Position numbers and translations under genes: made by a program. The notes below the pieces were generated by a model. That model was not told the DNA's origin. It made no database searches and worked only from the letters and a program-made list of their open reading frames with translations. This document shows positions 1 to 8,082 of a DNA stretch of 8,279 bases, one piece after another (position 1 is the first letter of the stretch; the number at the start of each line of letters is the position of its first letter). Origin of the DNA: CAYSBA01 sp964429075 [NCBI: uncultured bacterium] (lineage in GTDB: Bacteria; CAYSBA01); contig CAYSBA010000042.1 in NCBI GenBank assembly GCA_964429075.1, positions 1 through 8,279 on the forward strand. Direction: 5' to 3'.

Positions 1-247
1 ATGTAATACCATGCATGAGTTTGACTCAAAATTGAGCTTTTTATCAGAGTGTAAAAGAGTGCTTAAAAGAGGTGGTACACTTCATATAATTGATTGGCTT
101 CCTGTAGAAACACCGATGGGACCTCCAATAAAAGAGAGGTTGGTGCCGGACAACGTTAAAAAACTACTTGAGGAAGAAGGGTTCTGTGAAATTACCTCTG
201 TAGATATATATAAGTACCACTTTTATATTAAAGCAAAAAAACAGTAG
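1..247 (+). CDS. Class I SAM-dependent methyltransferase, C-terminal part (5' end outside window)
   Basis: This is the C-terminal part of a Rossmann-fold SAM-dependent methyltransferase of the broad UbiE/Methyltransf_11 type. The reading frame is open back to the window edge: codons before the ATG at 11 read C-N-T, giving CNTMHEF, which matches the family's usual 'N.LHEF' segment after strand 4. The ATG at 11 is therefore most likely internal. Next comes the family pattern 'RVLKRGGTLHIIDW', with the GG turn and acidic residue of the fifth strand, and then 'PMGPPIKERL', a proline-rich stretch common in small stand-alone methyltransferases of this class. The last 25 residues match the final strand pair ('LLEEEGFCEI ... 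FYIKAKK'). The SAM-binding glycine loop lies upstream and cannot be seen, so the substrate is unknown. The gene converges on mtnP, with three bases between the stops. Confidence 0.8.
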   Translation, partial: CNTMHEFDSKLSFLSECKRVLKRGGTLHIIDWLPVETPMGPPIKERLVPDNVKKLLEEEGFCEITSVDIYKYHFYIKAKKQ

Positions 248-250
248 ATA

Positions 251-1099
251 TCAAAGGCCCAGCAACAACCGGTATCTCTCTTGAAGTTCACTATTGAGTG
301 TGCTTATATCTGTTAAAACTGCACTGTCAAGCGCATGATGACACTGGCAATCTTTTTGGGTATCGTAACGCAATATGAATTCAGATATCAACTCCTTTGA
401 TAACTCTTCATTCTTTTTTAAAACCTTAAGAACTGCATCAACCGAAACATCCTCTTCAGATTCATGCCAGCAGTCATAATCGGTTACCATGCAGAGGGTC
501 AGATAACAGATCTGTGCCTCCCTTGCCAGTTTTACCTCAGGTACATTTGTCATACCAATGACATCAACACCAAAACTCCTGAAGAGATGGGACTCTGCCT
601 TTGTGCTGAAAGATGGACCTTCTATACATACATATGTGCCACCAAGAAAATGTTTTGTACCTTTGTCTTTTAAAACCAAAGCCATTGTATCAAAAAGATC
701 TTTACAGATAGGTTCAGAAAATTGAATGTGTACGGTAATACCCTTATCAAAAAAGGTATAGTCCCTTTTTTTGGTCCAATCAATGAATTGATCAACAAGT
801 ACAACGGATCCCGGGACATACTCCTCTTTCATGCTTCCAACCGCACTTACAGAAAGTATTGCCTTTGCACCAAGTTTTTTAAATCCCCAGATGTTTGCAC
901 GATAATTTACTGCAGAAGGAGGAAACTGATGATGTTTTCCATGTCTTGGTAGAAAGGCAACCCTCTTGCCGTGTAGTGTACCAATTAGATAGGGTGCCAC
1001 AGGTTGTCCAAAAGGTGTATCTAACTCTATCTCTTTTATATCTGAAAGACCTTCTATGTTGTATAAACCGCTGCCACCGATAATTCCAATCTCTACCAT
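251..1099 (-). CDS. mtnP: S-methyl-5'-thioadenosine phosphorylase (MTAP)
   Basis: This cytosolic enzyme splits methylthioadenosine with phosphate into adenine and 5-methylthioribose-1-phosphate, clearing the by-product of polyamine and other SAM-dependent synthesis. The 282-residue product is close to human MTAP in length (283) and belongs to the PNP/UDP phosphorylase family 2. Visible landmarks are the N-terminal phosphate loop GGSGLY (8-13), PRHGKHH (51-57), 'VNYRANIW' (64-71), the substrate segment IEGPSFS (159-165), GMTNVPE (182-188), and TDYDCW (206-211). The paired Asp residues D207 and D209 mark preference for 6-aminopurines over guanine or hypoxanthine. A CxC pair (C251, C253) sits near the C terminus. 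The ATG at 1099 is chosen because GGGGAGG stands 5 nt before it; the frame also opens at a TTG at 1132 but that lacks a good site. It is the last gene of the operon, 33 nt after ndk. Some homologues also use 5'-deoxyadenosine, which sequence alone cannot exclude. Confidence 0.93.
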   Translation of the reverse strand: MVEIGIIGGSGLYNIEGLSDIKEIELDTPFGQPVAPYLIGTLHGKRVAFLPRHGKHHQFPPSAVNYRANIWGFKKLGAKAILSVSAVGSMKEEYVPGSVVLVDQFIDWTKKRDYTFFDKGITVHIQFSEPICKDLFDTMALVLKDKGTKHFLGGTYVCIEGPSFSTKAESHLFRSFGVDVIGMTNVPEVKLAREAQICYLTLCMVTDYDCWHESEEDVSVDAVLKVLKKNEELSKELISEFILRYDTQKDCQCHHALDSAVLTDISTLNSELQERYRLLLGL

Positions 1100-1104
1100 A
1101 ACAG

Positions 1105-1111
1105 CCTCCCC
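1105..1111 (-). promoter_or_regulatory. Ribosome binding site that sets the mtnP start
   Basis: On the minus strand GGGGAGG is followed by a 5-nt spacer (CTGTT) and ATG at 1099. This favours a 282-residue product beginning MVEIG, right before the glycine loop, over the longer frame from a TTG at 1132. Confidence 0.8.
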
Positions 1112-1132
1112 TGATACGAAGAGTAATATCAA

Positions 1133-1552
1133 CTAAACAAATTCAATGTTGGAAAAGAAAAAAGCAACCTCTCTTTTAGCAGACTCCAGATCTGCTGATC
1201 CATGAACGGCGTTTCGTTCTATATTTGTTCCAAACTGTGCCCTGATTGTGCCCTCCTTTGCATTCTCAGGATTTGTTGCACCGATCACCTCTCTCCATCT
1301 CTCAACAGCATTGTTTGAAGCCAAAGCAAGCACATATATTGGTCCTTCTGTCATAAAGGATATAAGACTGCTAAAAAAAGGCTTGTCTTTATGTTCCTGA
1401 TAAAAGCCTTCGGCCTGTAGCTTTGTCAGTCTTATCTTTTTTAATGCCCTTATTTCGAATCCTTCATTAAGGATACGATCAATTATCTTTCCTTCGAGTT
1501 TTTTACTTACTGCATCTGGTTTTATAATTGCGAGTGTAAGCTGCACAGACAT
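1133..1552 (-). CDS. ndk: Nucleoside diphosphate kinase
   Basis: This enzyme transfers the gamma phosphate between nucleoside triphosphates and diphosphates through a phosphohistidine intermediate. The 139-residue length is normal for bacterial Ndk. The ATP-site Lys is K11 in KPDAV (11-15), Y51 lies in 'GFYQEH', 'GATNPENAKEGTIRAQFG' (91-108) carries the phosphate-binding Thr and Arg, and the catalytic histidine is H117 in NAVHGS (114-119). The residue after HGS is Ala, with Asp one place later (HGSADLES), whereas the family signature has Asp directly after HGS; the catalytic His and Ser are intact, so activity is expected. The start ATG at 1552 has AAAGGAGGG about 7 nt upstream, beginning right at the korC stop (15-nt gap). 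Being downstream of sucCD suggests it redistributes the NTP made by succinyl-CoA synthetase; that functional link is inference. Confidence 0.97.
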   Translation of the reverse strand: MSVQLTLAIIKPDAVSKKLEGKIIDRILNEGFEIRALKKIRLTKLQAEGFYQEHKDKPFFSSLISFMTEGPIYVLALASNNAVERWREVIGATNPENAKEGTIRAQFGTNIERNAVHGSADLESAKREVAFFFSNIEFV

Positions 1553-1567
1553 TACAAATCCCTCCTT

Positions 1568-2113
1568 TTATGACTTATACAGTGCAAATCCTGCCTTCAA
1601 AGCACGCCTGTTTAACTCTTCTGTGCCTTTTGGTACTTTCTTCAATAGCGCCTTTTCAAGGGACTCTAATTTCACAACACCTGTGGAAGAGGCAATCACT
1701 CCAAGTGCAACTACATTTGCGACAAAGGCCTTTCCAACCTCTTTAACAGCTGTATCTATAATTGGAACACTGACAACTTTATATTTTGACAGGTCCATGC
1801 CATTTGTCTTTACATCAACTGAATCAACAATGAGTGTACCACCCTCTTTAAGACTATCCTTAAATTTGTTGAAGGAATCCTGTGTCAGGCTCAGCAACAT
1901 ATCAAGATCCGTTGTTTCAACATAATCTATGGGTTCATCATCAATAATCACATCTGCCCTTGAAGCCCCTCCCCTTGCTTCTGCACCATAAACCTGACTC
2001 TGCAACACAAATTTACCTTCATAAAGGGCAGCGGCCTCACCAAGAATAACCGAAGCGAGTATTATACCCTGTCCTCCGGAACCGCTGAGCCTGATCTCAT
2101 ATCGCTTTCCCAT
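1568..2113 (-). CDS. korC: 2-oxoglutarate:ferredoxin oxidoreductase, gamma subunit
   Basis: This is the gamma subunit (domain III) of a 2-oxoacid:ferredoxin oxidoreductase, which interconverts 2-oxoglutarate plus CoA and succinyl-CoA plus CO2 with ferredoxin as electron carrier. At 181 residues it has the normal stand-alone gamma length. Family marks are the N-terminal glycine loop GSGGQGI (11-17), the motif YGAEARGGASRADV (42-55), 'DMLLSLTQ' (71-78), and 'VGKAFVANVVALGVIA' in the C-terminal half. The start at 2113 has GAGGGTGG about 4-5 nt upstream, within the 10-nt gap after korA. The 2-oxoglutarate assignment rests on the korA type and on the sucCD, icd and mdh neighbours rather than on gamma residues. 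In other korDABC clusters korB lies between korA and korC; here it does not. Confidence 0.93.
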   Translation of the reverse strand: MGKRYEIRLSGSGGQGIILASVILGEAAALYEGKFVLQSQVYGAEARGGASRADVIIDDEPIDYVETTDLDMLLSLTQDSFNKFKDSLKEGGTLIVDSVDVKTNGMDLSKYKVVSVPIIDTAVKEVGKAFVANVVALGVIASSTGVVKLESLEKALLKKVPKGTEELNRRALKAGFALYKS

Positions 2114-2123
2114 AATACCACCC

Positions 2124-3263
2124 TCAATTTATGTTATTCTCAATATAATCAACAATCATGTCTGGAGATATTGGATGCCCTGTTACATCACAGACTGAGT
2201 GTACTTTTGCTCTTCCATTGTTGATTCGTTCCACCTCAAGTACAAGCTGTCCAAGGTTCATCTCAGCTACAACTACATGTTTCACACCCTTTGCCAGAAG
2301 TTCCACAAGCTGTCTTTCAGGGAACGGCCATACAGTAACGGGTCTAAAAAGACCTATCTTTTTCCCCTTTTCCCTTAATATCTTAACTGCCCTCTGTGCA
2401 GAGCGTGAGATTGAACCAATTGCAACAATAATTAACTCTGCATCTTCAGCCATAAAATAGTCTACCCTGTCTATGTAATCTCTATGTTTTTCGATCTTTT
2501 GAAACAGCCTTCTTTCCTCTTTGTCAACAAAATCACTCTTTGTTGTTGGGAATCCTGTTTCATCATGATTCAGCCCTGTTGTATGGAAACGGTGCCCATC
2601 ACCATATGCTGCCATTAGTGGGATTACATCACCTTCGGGCACTTCGTATGGACGATATTGCTCAAGCTCTTTGCCAGGTTTTTTTCTATCTATAACCTCA
2701 AGCTCACCCTCCTGTGGTATCTTTATCTTTTCACGCATATGCCCAACAATTTCGTCAGAGAGAATAATAACAGGGTTTCTTATTAGCTCTGCTATGTTAA
2801 AGGCCCTGACAGTTTCAGTAAACATCTCATAAACTGATGAAGGTGCAACTGCAACTATAGGATGATCACCATGAGTTCCCCACCTTGCCTGCATAATATC
2901 AGACTGAGATGGTTGTGTGGGTAGACCTGTGCTTGGTCCGCCTCTTTGAACGTCTACGATCACACAGGGGACTTCAGTAATACATGCATAACCAAGGTTT
3001 TCCTGTTTTAATGAAAATCCAGGGCCACTCGTTGCTGTCATGGCCTTGAGACCTGCCAGTGATGCACCAATCACCGCTGCCATTGAACCTATCTCATCTT
3101 CCATCTGAATAAATCTACCTCCATACTTTGGTAGTTCAAGTGCCATTTTCTCAGCAATCTCAGAAGATGGTGTGATAGGATAACCTGCAAAAAACCTGCA
3201 CCCTGCATAGATTGCACCCATTGCACAGGCAATATTTCCCTGTAAAAATTCTATCTTTTCCAT
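2124..3263 (-). CDS. korA: 2-oxoglutarate:ferredoxin oxidoreductase, alpha subunit
   Basis: The alpha subunit carries domains I and II of the oxidoreductase: the pyrimidine-binding half of the thiamine-diphosphate site and the transketolase C-like domain. The 379-residue length is typical of free-standing KorA. Near the N terminus is YPITPSSE (28-35), followed by QMEDEIGS (53-60) with the conserved Glu of the cofactor site, TSGPGFSL (78-85), and QRGGPSTGLPTQ (106-117), all hallmarks of the family. The middle part 'AYGDGHRFHTTGLNHDETG' is of the KorA type rather than pyruvate or branched-chain enzymes. The C-terminal domain includes 'IIVAIGS' and 'FRPVTVWPFP'. The protein is not long enough to include a beta subunit and shows no GDG/N-type thiamine-diphosphate motif of beta. 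The start at 3263 has GGAG 6 nt upstream, partly inside a small UUCG hairpin. The gap to korD is 34 nt. Confidence 0.95.
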   Translation of the reverse strand: MEKIEFLQGNIACAMGAIYAGCRFFAGYPITPSSEIAEKMALELPKYGGRFIQMEDEIGSMAAVIGASLAGLKAMTATSGPGFSLKQENLGYACITEVPCVIVDVQRGGPSTGLPTQPSQSDIMQARWGTHGDHPIVAVAPSSVYEMFTETVRAFNIAELIRNPVIILSDEIVGHMREKIKIPQEGELEVIDRKKPGKELEQYRPYEVPEGDVIPLMAAYGDGHRFHTTGLNHDETGFPTTKSDFVDKEERRLFQKIEKHRDYIDRVDYFMAEDAELIIVAIGSISRSAQRAVKILREKGKKIGLFRPVTVWPFPERQLVELLAKGVKHVVVAEMNLGQLVLEVERINNGRAKVHSVCDVTGHPISPDMIVDYIENNIN

Positions 3264-3297
3264 TTTTTTCTCCGAAGAGGTTTGTTTTTTAAGACTT

Positions 3298-3624
3298 TTA
3301 CTTTTTCTTCTTCCATTTTTTCAGGACATCCACCCAGATGGCAAAGTCTGGGCAGCGCATTTCACATAGCATGCACTGTGTACAGATTGTCACATCATTA
3401 ACATAGACACTATTTCTCCCAAGTGTAAGACAGTGGACAGGACAGAAATCAACACAGATTCGACAATTTTTACAGAACCTTTCGTTTACAGAGATTATTG
3501 TAGTATCACAAATGTAGTGGACAATATCGGGATTCTCTTTGTCAGTTTCAACAATGGCATTTACAAGGACCCCTTCTCTTGTCTTTCCCTGGGAGACCTC
3601 ATTCTTTTGAGGGCTGGTATTCAT
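3298..3624 (-). CDS. korD: 2x[4Fe-4S] ferredoxin-type delta subunit of 2-oxoglutarate:ferredoxin oxidoreductase
   Basis: This small iron-sulfur protein is expected to pass electrons between the Fe-S centre of the oxidoreductase and soluble ferredoxin. Two CxxCxxCxxxCP motifs are visible, C51-C54-C57-C61 and C81-C84-C87-C91, each binding one [4Fe-4S] cluster by crosswise ligation as in bacterial ferredoxins. The second motif runs into 'RCPDFAIWV', typical of OFOR delta subunits. About 45 residues precede the first cluster; they are polar and charged, with one extra Cys (C39), and resemble no domain I know. This start is supported by AGGAGT 6 nt before the ATG at 3624 and by the lack of any internal Met before the cluster domain. 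The C terminus is Lys-rich (KKWKKKK). It lies 15 nt after sucD and 34 nt before korA. Confidence 0.9.
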   Translation of the reverse strand: MNTSPQKNEVSQGKTREGVLVNAIVETDKENPDIVHYICDTTIISVNERFCKNCRICVDFCPVHCLTLGRNSVYVNDVTICTQCMLCEMRCPDFAIWVDVLKKWKKKK

Positions 3625-3639
3625 ATTATGACTCCTAAA

Positions 3640-4518
3640 TTAGTCTTTCTGCTCCAGTGCCATTTTCATGGCCTTACCCATTTCTGCAGGAGTCTCAGCA
3701 ACAACAACCCCTGCAGCTTTAAGGGCCTTTATTTTATCTTCTGCCTTGCCCTTGCCCCCAGAGATTATCGCACCGGCATGCCCCATACGTCTGCCTGGCG
3801 GTGCGGTTCTACCTGCAATAAAAGCAGCTACAGGTTTTTTAAAATATTTTTTTATGTACTCTGATGCATCCTCTTCGGCGCTCCCACCAATTTCACCAAT
3901 CATAAAAACACCTTCAGTGTTGGGATCATCGTTAAACATCTTAAGTAGTTTAATAAAATCAAGCCCAATGATTGGATCTCCACCAATGCCGATACAGGTA
4001 GACTGCCCAAGTCCAAGCTCACTTAGCTGCCACACTGCCTCATAGGTTAATGTACCGCTTCTTGAAATAACACCAATTTTACCTTTTTTGTGAATGTAGC
4101 CCGGCATAATCCCAACCTTACATTCATCTGGTGTAATCACTCCAGGGCAATTTGGTCCAATCAACTTAACACCTCTTTTATCAAGGTAGGACTTAACCTT
4201 TAGCATGTCAAGGGCAGGAATTCCCTCTGTAATACAAACAATGAGATCTACACCTGCATCTGCCGCTTCAATCAGTGCATCCTTTGCAAAGGCTGGCGGT
4301 ACAAACACAACTGAACAATTCGCACCCTCCTTTTCGACTGCCTTTGCAACAGAATTGTATACCGGAACACCCTCTACAACCTGACCCTCTTTGCCAGGGG
4401 TGACTCCTGCAACAATCCTGCTACCATATTCGAGCATGAGTTTTGTATGAAACCTTCCGGCACTTCCTGTTATTCCCTGACAGACTATACGTGTATCTTT
4501 TCCTACTAATATACTCAT
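3640..4518 (-). CDS. sucD: Succinyl-CoA synthetase, alpha subunit
   Basis: This is the CoA-binding, phosphohistidine-carrying subunit of succinyl-CoA synthetase (succinate + CoA + NTP to succinyl-CoA + NDP + phosphate, reversible). The 292-residue product matches the usual length. The N-terminal Rossmann CoA-binding domain shows [11 protein letters not shown] (15-25) and GVTPGKEGQ (38-46); then come GPNCPGVI (121-128) and '[10 protein letters not shown]' (151-160); the active-site histidine is H247 in [10 protein letters not shown] (246-255). The start overlaps the sucC stop by 4 nt (ATGA), with AAGGAG about 8 nt upstream inside sucC, which suggests translational coupling to equalise the two subunits. 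Directly downstream is the kor cluster, which makes or consumes the succinyl-CoA. Confidence 0.98.
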   Translation of the reverse strand: MSILVGKDTRIVCQGITGSAGRFHTKLMLEYGSRIVAGVTPGKEGQVVEGVPVYNSVAKAVEKEGANCSVVFVPPAFAKDALIEAADAGVDLIVCITEGIPALDMLKVKSYLDKRGVKLIGPNCPGVITPDECKVGIMPGYIHKKGKIGVISRSGTLTYEAVWQLSELGLGQSTCIGIGGDPIIGLDFIKLLKMFNDDPNTEGVFMIGEIGGSAEEDASEYIKKYFKKPVAAFIAGRTAPPGRRMGHAGAIISGGKGKAEDKIKALKAAGVVVAETPAEMGKAMKMALEQKD

Positions 4519-5687
4519 AGGGAATTCTCCTTAGCCTTTTTTACTGCAAGCTCTGCAGCCTCATAGAGTGTCTCTGCAGTGTAAACCTTTAGGGGGAGAT
4601 TATTTATAATCTCTCTACCCTTTTCCACATTGGTTCCCTGTAGTCTAACTACAACAGGTACATTTACTGTTGTTTCACTCAATGCAAGCCTTATACCTTC
4701 TGCAATGACATCACATTTCATGATCCCGCCAAAGATGTTTACAAGTATTGCCTTTACATGTTCATCAGATGTTAGGATCTTGAAGGCTGCCTTAATCTGA
4801 TCTACCTTTGCACCACCACCCACATCAAGAAAATTTGCAGGCTCACCACCGTAGTACTTTATAATATCCATTGTGGCCATTGCAAGGCCCGCGCCATTTA
4901 CCATACAACCAATATTCCCCTCAAGGGCAATGTAGTTTAATTTGTATTTTGATGCTTCAAGCTCTTTTTTATCAATCTCCCTTATGTCTTCAAGTTCTTT
5001 TATTTCTGGATGACGGTAAAGACCGTTATCGTCAAAATTTACCTTTGCATCAAGTACTGTAAGATGATTCTTTTTTGTAACAATTAAGGGATTTATCTCA
5101 ACAAGTGAACAATCCTTCTGGATGAAAAGCTTAAACATCCCATCCAGTATCTCAAAAAGCTCCTTTCTGAGTGAAAGGTCGAGCCCCAGTGCCTCAAGCA
5201 TTGCTATTGTATGATGGTTGAGTACACCAATAAATGGATCTATGTGAATCTTAAAGATCTTTTCAGGGAATTCAGCTGCAACCTTTTCTATCTCCATCCC
5301 ACCTTCTGTGGATGCCACAAATACCAGATCTTCTGTCTCTCTGTCTATAAGGAGTGCAAGATACAACTCCCTATCGATCTCAGAAGCCTTCTCCACATAC
5401 AGCGTATGTACAATTTTCCCCTCCTGACCGGTCTGAGGAGTAACCAATCGCATTCCAAACATATCCGATGATACCCTTTGTGCCTCTTCAACACCCTCTA
5501 CAATTCTGATACCACCGGCCTTCCCTCTGCCACCAGCATGAACCTGCGCCTTCAAGACAACTTTGCCACCACCTAAGGACTCTACAGCCTTTTTTACCTC
5601 ATCTATGTTGTTTGCAACAAAACCTTCAGGTACTGGAAGTCCAAACTGCTTAAAAAGTGCCTTAGCCTGATATTCATGTATCTTCAT
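4515..5687 (-). CDS. sucC: Succinyl-CoA synthetase, beta subunit (ATP-grasp)
   Basis: The beta subunit carries the ATP-grasp nucleotide site and the succinate site of succinyl-CoA synthetase. It has 390 residues, as is usual (E. coli 388). Seen in order: the opening MKIHEYQAK typical of the family, the nucleotide-binding segment [14 protein letters not shown] (46-59), the metal-binding EINPL (197-201), [11 protein letters not shown] (264-274), FLDVGGGA (286-293), NIFGGI (317-322) and RLQGTN (348-353). Whether ATP or GTP is preferred cannot be decided from these motifs by eye. The start at 5687 has AGGAAA about 7 nt upstream, and the gap to mdh is 30 nt without any terminator-like hairpin. The 3' end overlaps sucD by 4 nt. 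Confidence 0.98.
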   Translation of the reverse strand: MKIHEYQAKALFKQFGLPVPEGFVANNIDEVKKAVESLGGGKVVLKAQVHAGGRGKAGGIRIVEGVEEAQRVSSDMFGMRLVTPQTGQEGKIVHTLYVEKASEIDRELYLALLIDRETEDLVFVASTEGGMEIEKVAAEFPEKIFKIHIDPFIGVLNHHTIAMLEALGLDLSLRKELFEILDGMFKLFIQKDCSLVEINPLIVTKKNHLTVLDAKVNFDDNGLYRHPEIKELEDIREIDKKELEASKYKLNYIALEGNIGCMVNGAGLAMATMDIIKYYGGEPANFLDVGGGAKVDQIKAAFKILTSDEHVKAILVNIFGGIMKCDVIAEGIRLALSETTVNVPVVVRLQGTNVEKGREIINNLPLKVYTAETLYEAAELAVKKAKENSL

Positions 5688-5717
5688 CTTTGTTTCCTAA
5701 AAATTTGGATTATTATA

Positions 5718-7929
<2,212 letters not shown>

Positions 7930-7971
7930 TCTCTACTCCTTCTTTAATGTTATTGCACAAAAAAACTTGAC

Positions 7972-7988
7972 CTTGCAATTATTACAAG
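7972..7988. promoter_or_regulatory. Imperfect 17-bp palindrome over the icd -10 (candidate operator)
   Basis: The sequence CTTGCAATTATTACAAG reads as two 8-bp arms around a single central T, with one mismatched pair (C at 7976 opposite A at 7984). It covers the candidate -10 of the icd promoter, where a bound repressor would block polymerase. Which protein binds is unknown; the divergent ArsR-family gene is one candidate. Confidence 0.4.
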
Positions 7989-8004
7989 CTGTGCATTATG
8001 TCAA
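7978..8004 (-). promoter_or_regulatory. Candidate sigma-70 promoter for the icd operon
   Basis: The minus strand has a perfect TTGACA at 8004-7999 and, after 15 nt, AATAAT at 7983-7978 (5 of 6 to TATAAT). The spacer is shorter than the ideal 17, so the -10 placement is uncertain. Transcription would begin near 7971, leaving a leader of about 40 nt before icd with its AGGAG site. The -10 lies within an inverted repeat that could serve as an operator. Confidence 0.5.
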
Positions 8005-8006
8005 GG

Positions 8007-8025
8007 AAAAACATCTTATGTATTT
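8007..8025. repeat. Inverted repeat midway between the divergent promoters
   Basis: The core ACAT-CTT-ATGT (8011-8021) is a perfect dyad with a 3-base centre. After one mismatch it continues for three more A/T pairs on each side. It lies between the two outward-facing TTGACA boxes. AT-rich dyads arise easily by chance, so this is only a possible binding site. Confidence 0.3.
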
Positions 8026-8042
8026 TTTATGATTATTTGGGC

Positions 8043-8070
8043 TTGACAAATATTACGATAGTTGTAAAAA
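8043..8070 (+). promoter_or_regulatory. Candidate promoter of the ArsR-family gene
   Basis: A perfect TTGACA at 8043-8048 is followed after 16 nt by TAAAAA (8065-8070, 4 of 6), preceded by TTG. Transcription would start only a few bases before the first ATG at 8083. A TTAC-n7-GTAA dyad (8053-8067) lies in the spacer and -10 and could allow autoregulation. Confidence 0.4.
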
Positions 8071-8082
8071 TATCTAAATAAA

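Noticed and set aside
228-260. Intrinsic terminator after mtnP (T-run on the minus strand at about 241-235)
   Set aside because: Seven T residues are present but the preceding bases offer only the 6-bp palindrome GATATC and no stable GC-rich stem.
1107-1130. Hairpin TGATA ... TATCA in the ndk-mtnP gap
   Set aside because: It is a 5-bp AU-rich stem with a loop of about 10 nt and no T-run, too weak to call a terminator or switch.
1100-1132. Longer mtnP start at TTG 1132
   Set aside because: The extra 11 residues precede the normal N terminus and would bury the GGGGAGG site that serves the ATG at 1099.
2124-3263. korA as an alpha-beta fusion that would explain the missing korB
   Set aside because: At 379 residues it ends with the usual alpha domain II and shows no beta-type thiamine-diphosphate motif or Fe-S cysteines.
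3433-3864. Plus-strand open frame of 143 codons opposite korD and sucD
   Set aside because: It is the mirror of two clearly real minus-strand genes, crosses their junction and has no recognisable domain. The other plus-strand frames between 464 and 7755 are rejected for the same reason.
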